From: Symsagittifera roscoffensis
Taxonomy: Eukaryota; Xenacoelomorpha; Acoela; Convolutidae
DNA length: 64,000 nucleotides
NCBI RefSeq assembly: GCF_963678635.1
Contig: NC_087062.1
Coordinates: forward strand, 89,815,845 to 89,879,844
Direction of reading: 5' to 3'
Part shown: positions 9,147-19,428 of the stretch, piece after piece
Numbering within the stretch: the first letter of the stretch is position 1
How the letters are laid out: every line of letters begins with the position of its first letter
Notes under the pieces: model-generated
Database searches by the model: none
Told to the model about the DNA's origin: nothing
Seen by the model: only the letters and a program-made list of their open reading frames with translations
Translations under genes and position numbers: made by a program

Positions 9147-9335
9147 TTAGTGAGAGGGTTTATGTTTATTATAATATTCTTCTAAAAAAAGAATTAGAAA
9201 AATTGTTGCTAGGGCAAATGTAATGATTGCTTTCTTTATACATTTACATATTGTCAAAATGAGGGATGATAGAAATGTTATGAAAATTACAAACAATAAA
9301 AAAATATCAGTTCTACTGAAAATTGTTCGTATCAT
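9147..9335 (-). CDS. E1 small hydrophobic protein, 62 aa
   Basis: It starts at ATG 9335, overlapping the stop of the 76-codon ORF as ATGA, and ends at TAA 9147. The product is dominated by two hydrophobic stretches (FLLFVIFITFLSSLILTI and IITFALATIFLILFL) split by a Cys/Lys turn, followed by a charged tail. It is compatible with a two-pass membrane protein of viroporin size. No homologue is recognised. The position between pol and env suggests an accessory membrane protein. The second copy lies outside the window, so conservation cannot be tested here. Confidence 0.5.
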   Translation of the reverse strand: MIRTIFSRTDIFLLFVIFITFLSSLILTICKCIKKAIITFALATIFLILFLEEYYNKHKPSH

Positions 9336-9562
9336 TTAGACAAGTTGTTAAAATCGTACCTGTGGATATATTCAAGGGTTTTGGAAAGTTGGAGGAATAG
9401 TTCAATTATTGTGTAGAAAATTAAAAAAATGTTACAAAAAATTATTATGATTATTAGAAAAGATTCGATGATATCAAAAAGAAAGATTATAAAGACTTGA
9501 AGTATTGAAAAAAAATGTTTAAAATTGATAAATATTTGAGCGACTGTTTGAGAGAAAAGCAT
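9332..9562 (-). CDS. E1 small hydrophobic protein, 76 aa
   Basis: It starts at ATG 9562 and ends at TGA 9332, which overlaps the next ATG. The product is Phe/Ile-rich with two long hydrophobic stretches, about residues 17-33 and 36-57, and a short polar C-terminus. A polypyrimidine-CAG stretch (CTTTTCTCTCAAACAG in element sense) lies just inside the ORF and resembles a 3' splice site, so this region may also be an acceptor for a spliced downstream mRNA. The function is unknown. Small size and low complexity keep the confidence modest. Confidence 0.45.
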   Translation of the reverse strand: MLFSQTVAQIFINFKHFFSILQVFIIFLFDIIESFLIIIIIFCNIFLIFYTIIELFLQLSKTLEYIHRYDFNNLSK

Positions 9563-10162
9563 TTAAGAAATGATCTCTTTGTCGAATATTTTTTGCTGTT
9601 TGAGGCGATTTTCTAGTGTGGTCGAATTATTTATTAGTTTTTTGACAAGTGGGTTGAGTTTCGTAAAAAATTGTTGGGGGCAATTTTCATGGTGACTGGG
9701 AGGTCGTCTTTTTCTTTATTTTTGTTTGTCAAATGATCCGGGGTATGGTGAGATTTTTATACTTTAGGCTAATTAAAATCTTCATTTTGTGACTTTAGGC
9801 TAAGTTATCAAATTTGTTTTGGGGGTATTCGTGGTCTGAGTTGGGGAAATATTGTTGATCTTTGGGTTATTAGATAAGGGAGGGGTACGGTATTATGGTG
9901 ATATTTATTTTAGCTGTCAAGTTGGAGTGGTTTGCTTATTTTTGACCTGGAGGTTGTAAAGTTATAGTTAGAGATGTGCCTGGAGTTCTAGATTATTCGT
10001 CTAATTGATCTTAGTTTGAGTTAGAGAAAGTGGCGGATTGGATGAATCCTATTGGTCTATTTTGAACTAGAATTATTGCGTACTTGTGAGCATGTTATTT
10101 TGAAAAATGGAAATGAAAAATGTTACGGAGGTTTCAAGATTGTGAAGTATAAAATTTTAAAA
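9563..10162 (-). other. E1 inter-ORF gap between gag-pol and the membrane ORFs
   Basis: About 600 bp without an ORF of note. It could hold a splice acceptor or an internal initiation element for the downstream genes. I see no clear structured motif. Confidence 0.5.
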
Positions 10163-13100
10163 TTACTTTTTAAATTCTACTTTCTTTAATATTTTAGATT
10201 GGGGGATGAACATTTTGTAGTTTTTACGTGGTTGATTTCGGAGTCTTGTTGTCTTTCTATGTTCTGATTTGTCTATTTCTTCTTGGGGTATTATTTGTTC
10301 TGTCATTTTTCTATTTTTTCTTTGTTTTGGAGATTCTTTATGGTTTTGTGTATTGTTTTTGGTAGCGATTGGTTTTGTGTTTTGATTTTCGGTGGGGTTA
10401 TCATTTTGTTCTGTGTTTTTCAGATGTGGTTCGTTTTGAATAATTTTTAATCCTGTGAAAGAATATAATTGGGTTAATTCGCGGAGTGCGTATTCTTTTG
10501 GGTAATAAGGTAATAGGTTGTTTCGATGCTGAACGATTTCTTTTTTGTTTGAGTCGATAATTTTATATGTGACATCTGTGGGTTTTGCAATTATTTGATA
10601 GGGTCCTTTTCGGAGGGGTTGTAATTTTTTAGAAATTCCTTTTTGAGTATTAAAATTAGGTATTAAAACAAATGTTCCAATTTTTAAATCGGAAGCTGGT
10701 GTAAAACGTGAATTGATTTGTTCATTTATGTTTTGTCTTTGTAATAACTTTTTCGTTATTTTTTGGTAAATTTCATTGTGTTTCTTATCTCTATTTAAAA
10801 TCCATTCGGTGTGTGTACCGGAGGCTAATTTAAGGATTTGTGGGTGATGAAAATGATCTTCATCGTGCGTATGTAATGGTAGGTTATAACAAATTGAGTC
10901 TTTATTTGGTTGACAATAACCTTGTGCGTTTTTATGGGAATTTGCTGTAAACATTATTGGTTTGCGTGGCTTTTGGTTGAAAACCATTTCGTATGGTGAC
11001 ATTCCTAAAGTTGTCGTGATTTGTGAATTATATGCTAATGGAAATAATTTTACATCTGCTGACCATTCGGTATATTTGGTATCATTTCCGTTGATGATAC
11101 ATCTAAGATATTCTTGTAGTGAACGGTTCATACCTTCGACTAAGCCGTTTGTCCAAGGTGCATGAGATGTACGTGGTTTGTGTTTAATGTTGTATAAATG
11201 ACATAGTGTTATTATTTCATTATTTATGAATTCTGTACCATTGTCTGTGACTAAAATTTCTGGTAGTCCAAATTTTGCTATCCAGTGTTCATAAAGTGTT
11301 GTGTATGCGTAATAAGCGTTACAATGTGGTACTGGGTTAAGTGCTACATAATGTGTAAATGCGTCAACAATTACCATAATGTAGGAGTTTCCTTCTGATG
11401 AGGGTGAAATTGGTCCTTTAGTATCAAATGAGATACGATGATTAAAGTATAAACTTTGTCCTTTAAAATCTTGTTTTTGTGCTATTTGTTTTTGATTTGG
11501 GTAAGGTTTATTTAATTGACATACTATACAATCATTGCATAGTACTTTTATCCAAATTGGTGCATTTGGGAAGTAAAAATTTTGTATAAAATTTGAATAT
11601 GTTTTCTCTGATCCAGAGTGTCCTTTAATGTTTTGTGTATGTGAAATATTAAAAGCTATAAGAATCATACTTATAGGGAGACAGGGAACTGTAGATTCAT
11701 TAAGGTTGTACTCTAAAAGGTCTGTATTTTCGTTAATTGTTGTATTGTTAAACTTGCGAAAGTATCGGAGGAGTGTTTTGTTTCCTAGAATGGTTGAATC
11801 TGCTTTGATAGGTTTAGTTTTATATTTGTGCCATGATTTTAGTTGTCGAATTACTGGGTCAAGGTTTTGATATTGTTTCAGTGTTGAAATTGTAATTGTT
11901 TCTGTTGGGGGGAGAAAAATGTTTTCGATTTCTAATTTAGATAATGGTATTGTATCAAGTGGGTCGTGAAGGTCAAAAACTTGATTTATTGTGTATTTTG
12001 AATCATTTGTTTGTGGTCCTGATAAATTTATTTTATCAGTTAAATCTTCTTTTTCAATTAGTGGAAAATGGTCTTTTTTAGGTAGGTGTTGTTTTGTTCG
12101 TTTTTGTTGGGTGTTATTTTTTATCCATTGAGAATATGGAATTGGTTTAAAAGTTGATGTTCCAAGTAGGTCAACTTCATAATGATTATTTTGACAATCT
12201 AAATAAAGTGGGAAATGTTGTAAATTATTTATTTGTGATTGTTCAATATCAGTTTTTACTGCATATTTGCATTCTAATCGAGGTGATGTTTCGTTTTCTG
12301 CAAGGTAGAATTTTATATTTTTGGGTATTTCAACTGTTGTTTTTCGTGTAAGTAATTCAGGTGGTGTATTTCGACTTAAGGTGTCTGGTAATGCAAGATT
12401 TTTTCCTGCAGTCCAAACTATATGTAAGTTTGGAAATTTCATTAGAATTAGTTGAAATCTGTAAACTCGGTGGTTTGGGTTAGATTTCTGTGTAAAAAGA
12501 AAGATGATTGGTTTGTGGTCTGTGAACAAAACTGTGGGATGTTTTGATCCAAGTATCAGAAATTCATATTCTGTAAGTGTATATATTATGGCTGTACATT
12601 CTCTCATTAGAGTTGAGAGTCGTAGCTCTGCTTGAGTGAATAATCGAGAATTTGCTGATATGAGGTTCATTTTATTTGTACCATTATGTGATTGTAATAA
12701 TGCTGCGCCGATGCCAAAGTTCGAAGCATCGCACATTGCATAAAATGGTTGATCAGGGTCTGGAATTGTGTTTGAAATTTGTTCAGTTAAAAGTTTCTTT
12801 ATTTCTTCGAATCGTGTTTGATGTTCTGTATTCCATTCAAAGTTGTTTTGTTGTCTAAGGATGTTATAAAATGGTCGTAGGTATAATTGCATTTTATAAA
12901 CATATTTACTTAAAAAGTTTAACATTCCAAGGAACTCTTGGATTTTCTTTTTATTTGTTGGTGGTTGAAGTTTTTGAATAGCGTCAATGCGTGATTTCAG
13001 TGGAGTGATTGTTTTTCTTTCTATATTATGTCCTAAGAATTTAACTCTAGTCAAAAAGAAGTGTGATTTATCGGGGGCGGCCTTCAGATTTTCGTTCTGA

Positions 13101-16100
13101 AGTATTTGGTGATATGTTTCTAAAACTTTGAACATTTCGTCTTTTGTTTGTGATTGCATAAAAACATCGTCTAAATAGGTGATTGCGTTTTTCTTGAGTA
13201 TTAGTGGTCTAAAAATTTTGCTCATAAAGGCTGAAAATGCTGCTGGTCCTATGGATATTCCATAGAATAAGCGGTTGAATTCATATTGTTGGTTTCCGAT
13301 AACAAATTGTGTTAAACGTCGTGATTGTTCATCTAGTGGCATTTGATTGTATGCACTATTCATGTCGGCGGTTGTGAAGTATTTGCCGTTTATTTTTGTT
13401 AAAATAACTTGTATTGGTTCAATGGGCCAATTACATTTTGATTCATCTATGAGTGAATTGAGGTATCTAGCATCGAGAACGATTTTTAACGATTCTCCTT
13501 TAGCTAGAATGATAACGGGGTTGATGAATGTGTTGCCTTTTGGTTGTTCTTCTTTATTAACCGGTGATATAATGTTGTATTGCTCTAAAATATCGAGTAA
13601 TCTGTTTACTTTATCATGTAAGTGAATTGGTACTTTACTTGCTCTTTGTTTTTTGAAAACTGCGTCTGGTTTTAATGGGAGATGTAGTGATGAACTGATT
13701 TTGCCAACATCGAATTTTGATGTTGCATAGACTGATGAATATTGAATTAGCTGTTTGGCTAACTTTTCAAATTCGTCTTGTGTTATTTGTGAATGTTGGA
13801 AATTAAACATTGTTAAAAATTTCTGTTGGTCCTCTGTGTAGTTACTGATGTTGAATGTAGGTTTGAAATATGGAGTTTTTGTGAAATAATCCGTATTTCT
13901 GTTTTCGTTACTTATTATATTATTTATAGATAATTCTTCATTAAGAATTGTAGATTGGCAAATATCTAGTAATTGGAGTATATTATTTACGCGATAGGCT
14001 TTTTCGTGTATTGGTGATATTGTTGCGTTGGTTTCACAATATCCTAAAAGTCCTAATGGTAATGTTACTTGGTAAGGTGTGTTGTTATAGACATGTAAGG
14101 AGATGATATCTGAATTCGAATTTTTCAAATATTTTATTGAAGAGATTGTGATTTTGAAAAATTTATGAATCGGTTTGAATTCAAAATCTGACATATAAAA
14201 TTTTTGTTTGTTTTGTGCTTTATCATATTGGTGAACTTGTTTGATTGAAAAATTATAGATGTTTCCTGATAGTGGTTTCAGGTGTTTTCTTTGTTGGTTA
14301 AATATCGGATAAAATTTTGAAAAGAATGGTGGTTGTTTATTCAATCTTTGAAAAAATGTTAAGGATGTTTCTTTTGTTTTTGTATATTTATCTTTGATTA
14401 ATATTTTACTATTTAGTATGTTAATTGTTGGTATATACTTTGAAATAAATGGTATTCCAATGATATTATATTTAATATCGGTGATATGGAATATTTGTTT
14501 AAATGGCTTATTTAAAATTTTACTTTGTTCCATTGTTCTGGTAGGGAGGAGAAATAATTGGATTTTTCCGTAGTTTATCAATGTTGATCCTTGTGCTGTC
14601 GCTAGTTTGCTGGAGGTTTCAAAAGGTGTTAGCTTTGGGTGTAAGATTTTTATTTCATTCCATGTGGGAATGTTTATTATGTTTGATTCTGCTCCTGAAT
14701 CAATTAAAAAATCTATTTCAAGGTCTGGTGGTTGAAATTCTTTATTTCTTGGGCTTTCTAAGAGAAATGGTATTGTCCAAATTTTTTCTTTGGGTTGTTC
14801 TTTTTGTATATTTTGATAAATGTGGTTTGTATTCAAGCATTTTGTTTTGGTATTTTTATTGGTTTGATTTGTAGTGTTTATCTCATTTGTTTCTTGCGTC
14901 GTTGGTGTGGAATTTATGGGTGTAGTGTAATGATTTTGAAGAATTTGTGATTGATTTTCATATATATGTGATGGAAAGGGTTGTTCATATATGACAGATT
15001 CATAGTCATTTTCGACTTTTATCATATTGATATCAAGAGTGTTTTCAGTATCACTTTCTGAATCTGATGATGTACAGTTTATTTGATTGAGTTGTAACGT
15101 ATCAGTTACTGTGTCATCAATACCTGGAGGGTCTGATGTTGTTTCTGGGTTAGCTTGTACTTGATTGATTTGTCTTTGATGTTTAGGTGTACTGCTTCTG
15201 TGACGATTATTAGAGTTATTGTAGTGATTATTATTTCGGTGTGGTGATTGGGAATAATTTCGATAGCGATTATTATAACTTGGGTGTCGGTTTTGTGAAT
15301 TATTTCGCGATCTGTTTTGGTAATTATTGTTTGGTCTGTTATAGTTCGATCTATTATATGAGTTATTCCTTGATCGGTTGTTCGGGTAATTCTGGTTTCG
15401 GTTGTTTGAATAACTTCTGTTTCGATTATAGGAGTAGTTTCTATTCCTATTGTATGATGAATTTCGTGATTGGTTGTTTGGATAATAGTTATTTCTTGAT
15501 TGAGAATTAGATCTAGAAACAAATCGTTGTGTATTTGAATTTGATCTGGAGTAGTTATTTCGACTATTCGGTCTATTGTAGTGATTTTGTGATGAATTAT
15601 ACGTGTTTCTTCGTTCTGGTGATCTTCCTCTATAACTTGAGTTATATGGAGATTGATTTCTTGTATAGCTTGTATTGTTTGGGAGTGGTTTTCCTGAACT
15701 GTTGTTGCTGTATACATTTTTGTTTGGTAGGTTTTGATCTTTTTTCATGTATTGATAAAATGATTTATTTGGTTCTTTGTATTTTTGAGGTTTATTTTGA
15801 CTATCTTGTTGTTTTTGTCTACATTCGGAAATACTATGTCCGTATCGTCGGCAATAATTACACCATTTTTTGAAAGATGGTTTGCCTTTAAAGTTCGGGT
15901 TCTTTTCGTAAATATTGAGTATTTCAGTGATTTTTTCAACGAGATCTGTTTCTGATTCTTGTATATTATTAATATTAGTGGGAGTCGTTTCAATTTTGTT
16001 AACGTATTGTAATTTCAGATTTTCCGTTTCTTCTAATTTCATTGTGATTTCTGCTTGTTCTAGTTTGTCTACTAGTTTTCTAAAATCTAAATCGGGTTCT

Positions 16101-18385
16101 CGAATTGAAGAAGGATGTGATGCTCTCTTTTTTATTGCTATTTTCCTTAATTGTGGTGTTAAGGTCATCATTAAGATTTCTGTCATCTTAGTGTTTTTAT
16201 AGTCATGTGTATTTAGTGAATATGCTTTTCGAACTAGTGTTTCGATTCTTACTGCTATTTGCTTGATGGTTTCGTTTGGTAATCTGCGAATTTCATTACA
16301 TAAAACTCTTTGTTGTTGTTTGTTTCTTTCGGAGTCAAACATTTTTGAAAATTCTTGTGTAAATCTTTTCCAGTTTGATTTTATTTCTTGAGGTAGTACT
16401 GAAAACCATTTTTGGGCTGCGCCATCTAAGGTTGTTTGTATCAACGCTGTGCGTCGATGTATCCAGTTTTGATGTAGTGGCGTGTTAATTGGTTCAGGTC
16501 CAATATTTAAAATTAAATTTGCTGTTACTGCATTTAAGTAATCTTCTACAGAGTATTCAGGGTCTGTTCCTGTGAAAACCATTAAGGGTTTATTTGATGT
16601 TATTGATGATCCACCCATAAGGTATGGATTCATTGTCATTTGTAATGATTCAGCTGCATTTGGCATTTGAGAAAAATTTGAAAGTTGGTTTCTTGTTATT
16701 TCATGTTGTTGAAGATAATACGGGAGTGGTATTTCATTTTGCATTTGTGATGGTTGATACGAGTGTGTAGTCATTGGATTTTGTTGTTGAATTGGTTGAA
16801 AAGATTGTATATTAATTGGATTTGGTTGTTGAATTGGTTGTTGATATTGTGCATCTGTTGATTGTGGAGAAAAATTTCTATGGTTTGTACGTGTTTTCTG
16901 TATTCCTTGTCTACGATATTCTTGAGTATTTGGTGCAAATATATCTGGTTGTAAGAAATCTTCATCTGAGGATAAATAATCCATTTGATAAGATGTTTGT
17001 TTTTTATTTTTATTTTGTTGAAAAAATGGGTAATTTTCACTGCGATCCTGTGGAGGATTTGGTTGAAAATTTGTGGAATTATATTGGGCCGTTGGGTTAT
17101 CCCACTTTCGAGGTTTTGTATATTGATTAAAATTTCTTTGTGGTTTATAATTTGTTTTTGATGGATGTGTATAATTATAATTATGGTCTGCAAAGTTGTT
17201 TCTAGTGAATGTTTTGCGTGTTTTTGATGGTATTGTCATGGGTTTGTATGTTTGGTAATCCATATGTGAATATTTAGGGGCAACCGAAGGTTTAACGGTT
17301 GATTGTAAGGTTACCTGTGTTTGTGAAGGATTTGTATTTCTTGGTGTTGTTAAATTTGGGCGTATTGGTGAAATACTTTGTTGTGTAGTTGTTGTGTGTA
17401 CAATTTCTTCATTTATGAAGTGTGATGGTGTCTGTATATCTTGTTGAGTAAGATTCCTAGTTCCATTGAGGTTTTCATTGTGTATGACTGTAGAGTTTAA
17501 ACTATTATTTTGTGTATCGGGTAAAAATGTATTATAGTTTAATGGTGTTGCATCAATTGTTAATGGTATTACTCTTACATAATCTCTTATGTAAGATATT
17601 GTACCTATTGCTTGACTTGAGATTGATTGTGGAAAGTTTATAAATACGGGATGAGACCATTCGGGGTCCCAAACATAATCTGATTGTTCTGTGATAGCTG
17701 TATCATCGTTCGAGTTTTGGGGTCTAAAATTTTTTCTTGCTTGTGCAATTAAATCAATATTGTGTGTAAAATAATCTATTATGAACCATGCTAAAATTTT
17801 TTGTAAATCGTGTTTGGTATGTTGTGAAACGTCGTCTTTCGTGAAATTTTCTTTAATGATGTTTAAATAACTAGAGAGTAGTGTGATTTCATGTCGTACT
17901 CTTAAATGTTTAGATGTTTCTGTCGGTGAGACATTTGTTAATGGGAGTTCATTTTCTAATATCGAAATATAACTATATATTAGTGCGAAAACTTCATTGG
18001 TGAAAATGGAGTTTGCTCTTTGTGAGTTATGGTATTGTATGCTTTTTATATATTCTGAAAAAACTTTTGAAAATTCTAAATCAAGGTCGTCTGTTTGAAT
18101 AGTGTATGTTCTATTATTATGGTTTGGGGAAGTGAATTCTATAGAGTAGATTCCATATTGTTGTGTTATGTTGCATATATCTTTTAGATAGTGATCTATG
18201 ATTTGTCTTTTGATTTTTACATCGGGGAACTCTGTTTTACATGGACTGATTCCGGGTTCAAATAAATTTACGAGTAAATTTTGACAAAATATGTGTTGTC
18301 CTCTATCAGTATCTGCATCTACTATAAAAGGAAAGATTTCATCATCATCTGGAGTTTCGTCACCTGGGGTGTGCGTTGAACTCAT
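10163..18385 (-). CDS. gag-pol: E1 Gag-Pol polyprotein, 2740 aa, single reading frame
   Basis: The ATG is at 18385-18383. In order: a Gln/Asn/Pro-rich N-terminal region; a Ty3-type Gag capsid-like region at about 600-790 (GAAQKWFSVLP); a CX2CX4HX4C zinc knuckle at about 840; an Arg/Asn/Ser/Tyr-rich low-complexity region at about 900-1080; an aspartic protease with IDSGAES at about 1228; an RT with TADMNSAY, FGIS-like YGISIGPAAF and the catalytic YLDD at about 1737; an RNase H with CDAS at about 1882; an integrase zinc-binding region (GHSG...CNDCIVC); a DDE core with FDTKG, TDNGTEF at about 2377 and GLVEGMNR; and a GPY/F module (RKGPYQII) at about 2590. All catalytic residues are present, and no stop or shift separates gag from pol. 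It makes the particle and carries out reverse transcription and integration. The start overlaps the upstream 155-codon ORF by 26 nt. Confidence 0.95.
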   Translation of the reverse strand: MSSTHTPGDETPDDDEIFPFIVDADTDRGQHIFCQNLLVNLFEPGISPCKTEFPDVKIKRQIIDHYLKDICNITQQYGIYSIEFTSPNHNNRTYTIQTDDLDLEFSKVFSEYIKSIQYHNSQRANSIFTNEVFALIYSYISILENELPLTNVSPTETSKHLRVRHEITLLSSYLNIIKENFTKDDVSQHTKHDLQKILAWFIIDYFTHNIDLIAQARKNFRPQNSNDDTAITEQSDYVWDPEWSHPVFINFPQSISSQAIGTISYIRDYVRVIPLTIDATPLNYNTFLPDTQNNSLNSTVIHNENLNGTRNLTQQDIQTPSHFINEEIVHTTTTQQSISPIRPNLTTPRNTNPSQTQVTLQSTVKPSVAPKYSHMDYQTYKPMTIPSKTRKTFTRNNFADHNYNYTHPSKTNYKPQRNFNQYTKPRKWDNPTAQYNSTNFQPNPPQDRSENYPFFQQNKNKKQTSYQMDYLSSDEDFLQPDIFAPNTQEYRRQGIQKTRTNHRNFSPQSTDAQYQQPIQQPNPINIQSFQPIQQQNPMTTHSYQPSQMQNEIPLPYYLQQHEITRNQLSNFSQMPNAAESLQMTMNPYLMGGSSITSNKPLMVFTGTDPEYSVEDYLNAVTANLILNIGPEPINTPLHQNWIHRRTALIQTTLDGAAQKWFSVLPQEIKSNWKRFTQEFSKMFDSERNKQQQRVLCNEIRRLPNETIKQIAVRIETLVRKAYSLNTHDYKNTKMTEILMMTLTPQLRKIAIKKRASHPSSIREPDLDFRKLVDKLEQAEITMKLEETENLKLQYVNKIETTPTNINNIQESETDLVEKITEILNIYEKNPNFKGKPSFKKWCNYCRRYGHSISECRQKQQDSQNKPQKYKEPNKSFYQYMKKDQNLPNKNVYSNNSSGKPLPNNTSYTRNQSPYNSSYRGRSPERRNTYNSSQNHYNRPNSRNNYSRSNSNTQRFVSRSNSQSRNNYYPNNQSRNSSYNRNRNYSYNRNRSYSNNRNQNYPNNRSRNNSYNRSNYNRPNNNYQNRSRNNSQNRHPSYNNRYRNYSQSPHRNNNHYNNSNNRHRSSTPKHQRQINQVQANPETTSDPPGIDDTVTDTLQLNQINCTSSDSESDTENTLDINMIKVENDYESVIYEQPFPSHIYENQSQILQNHYTTPINSTPTTQETNEINTTNQTNKNTKTKCLNTNHIYQNIQKEQPKEKIWTIPFLLESPRNKEFQPPDLEIDFLIDSGAESNIINIPTWNEIKILHPKLTPFETSSKLATAQGSTLINYGKIQLFLLPTRTMEQSKILNKPFKQIFHITDIKYNIIGIPFISKYIPTINILNSKILIKDKYTKTKETSLTFFQRLNKQPPFFSKFYPIFNQQRKHLKPLSGNIYNFSIKQVHQYDKAQNKQKFYMSDFEFKPIHKFFKITISSIKYLKNSNSDIISLHVYNNTPYQVTLPLGLLGYCETNATISPIHEKAYRVNNILQLLDICQSTILNEELSINNIISNENRNTDYFTKTPYFKPTFNISNYTEDQQKFLTMFNFQHSQITQDEFEKLAKQLIQYSSVYATSKFDVGKISSSLHLPLKPDAVFKKQRASKVPIHLHDKVNRLLDILEQYNIISPVNKEEQPKGNTFINPVIILAKGESLKIVLDARYLNSLIDESKCNWPIEPIQVILTKINGKYFTTADMNSAYNQMPLDEQSRRLTQFVIGNQQYEFNRLFYGISIGPAAFSAFMSKIFRPLILKKNAITYLDDVFMQSQTKDEMFKVLETYHQILQNENLKAAPDKSHFFLTRVKFLGHNIERKTITPLKSRIDAIQKLQPPTNKKKIQEFLGMLNFLSKYVYKMQLYLRPFYNILRQQNNFEWNTEHQTRFEEIKKLLTEQISNTIPDPDQPFYAMCDASNFGIGAALLQSHNGTNKMNLISANSRLFTQAELRLSTLMRECTAIIYTLTEYEFLILGSKHPTVLFTDHKPIIFLFTQKSNPNHRVYRFQLILMKFPNLHIVWTAGKNLALPDTLSRNTPPELLTRKTTVEIPKNIKFYLAENETSPRLECKYAVKTDIEQSQINNLQHFPLYLDCQNNHYEVDLLGTSTFKPIPYSQWIKNNTQQKRTKQHLPKKDHFPLIEKEDLTDKINLSGPQTNDSKYTINQVFDLHDPLDTIPLSKLEIENIFLPPTETITISTLKQYQNLDPVIRQLKSWHKYKTKPIKADSTILGNKTLLRYFRKFNNTTINENTDLLEYNLNESTVPCLPISMILIAFNISHTQNIKGHSGSEKTYSNFIQNFYFPNAPIWIKVLCNDCIVCQLNKPYPNQKQIAQKQDFKGQSLYFNHRISFDTKGPISPSSEGNSYIMVIVDAFTHYVALNPVPHCNAYYAYTTLYEHWIAKFGLPEILVTDNGTEFINNEIITLCHLYNIKHKPRTSHAPWTNGLVEGMNRSLQEYLRCIINGNDTKYTEWSADVKLFPLAYNSQITTTLGMSPYEMVFNQKPRKPIMFTANSHKNAQGYCQPNKDSICYNLPLHTHDEDHFHHPQILKLASGTHTEWILNRDKKHNEIYQKITKKLLQRQNINEQINSRFTPASDLKIGTFVLIPNFNTQKGISKKLQPLRKGPYQIIAKPTDVTYKIIDSNKKEIVQHRNNLLPYYPKEYALRELTQLYSFTGLKIIQNEPHLKNTEQNDNPTENQNTKPIATKNNTQNHKESPKQRKNRKMTEQIIPQEEIDKSEHRKTTRLRNQPRKNYKMFIPQSKILKKVEFKK

Positions 18386-18827
18386 TTTTTCGTTCGATGA
18401 CTGTTAATATGTAATTATTAATGTGTCGAATTGGTTGATTCCAGTTGTATAGATGTACTGGTTTGTGTTTATACTGCTTTTTTATTCTTCTTTTTCCTCT
18501 TTGTGATGAATTTGAAGTTGTTTCTGAGTCAGAAAAATATAATTGATCGTGTTGTGGGTAATTTTTATCTATTGATTCTTTTAGTTTGTAGAGTTCGTCT
18601 AAACTGTTGGTTTCTGATTCTGAAAATGCGTTTCGATTTTTTGAAAATCTTTTTCGTGTTATTTGTCTTTGTTTAGTGATTATTTTTCTCTTTAGTGTTT
18701 GTCGTTTTGTTCGAATGTATCCAACTGTTTGTGTATGAGGTGTGATTACAAGGTCGTATTTTTTGTTATCTATTTCACAATTGTGTAAAACGATTGTTTG
18801 TTTATTCCCTAGGTTTTTAAATGACAT
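18360..18827 (-). CDS. E1 basic 155-aa ORF overlapping the gag start
   Basis: ATG 18827 to TGA 18360. The last 26 nt overlap the Gag-Pol start in the +1 frame. The product is strongly basic, with TKRQTLKRKIITKQRQ and RGKRRIKKQYKHK runs separated by an acidic Ser/Glu stretch, so nucleic-acid binding or nuclear targeting is plausible. No Gag domain or membrane segment is visible. It may be a separate accessory protein or the first part of Gag joined by +1 frameshifting or splicing. No function is recognised. Confidence 0.6.
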   Translation of the reverse strand: MSFKNLGNKQTIVLHNCEIDNKKYDLVITPHTQTVGYIRTKRQTLKRKIITKQRQITRKRFSKNRNAFSESETNSLDELYKLKESIDKNYPQHDQLYFSDSETTSNSSQRGKRRIKKQYKHKPVHLYNWNQPIRHINNYILTVIERKNEFNAHPR

Positions 18828-19343
18828 AAGGTTTAGGATGACGGGTGCAAAAGGTTGTTAAATGATTTCTATTTTCCTAAACTGTTAGTTCTTACGATTT
18901 TTTGGTTAGCTTAACCTGGGTCTATTTGTTTAGGGTTGGAGAGAAAAGTATATCGATTCCGAAGAATGATTTTTACTTTCTCGTGACTAGTATAAGCTAA
19001 GGTGTTAACTTACTTAATCTTACTTAGGGGTAGTGATTGTGTTCAAGGGTTGGAGAATAGTAAATCGATCCACAAGGTTCAGGTATAATTAGAACGCGAG
19101 TAGTTCGTTAGATACTATTTTAAACTTACTAAGTCTAAGATTTATCCTGGGTCTGGTAAGAGGGGGGATCAAGTGAAGGATGAATAACCGAAGTTCTTCA
19201 CTGTTTATCCTAATTTGAATGATTAGTTTTGTTTAAAAATTTCTATTAGTCTTGGGTCTTTAGAAAGGGTTGGGTAGTGAATCGACGTTTGAGGTCGTTA
19301 GACACTAATTAAGTGGGTGGGGGAGAACAAAGTTGTTCTGTTT

Positions 19344-19428
19344 GATCCAAGGATAAGCCTTGATGATCAAATTTAAAATGTAATGAAGTAGAAAATGATT
19401 TAAGATCCAAGGATAAGCCTTGATGATC
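19344..19428. repeat. Two 25-bp direct repeats, 60 bp apart
   Basis: GATCCAAGGATAAGCCTTGA followed by TGATC occurs at 19344-19368 and again at 19404-19428. Each copy contains an AAGGATAAGCCTT partial palindrome. Confidence 0.8.

Noticed and set aside
15106-15717. 203-codon ORF in an alternative frame inside gag
   Set aside because: The low-complexity Asn/Arg/Ser codons of gag give an open Ile/Thr-rich frame as a by-product. The same applies to 16771-17193.
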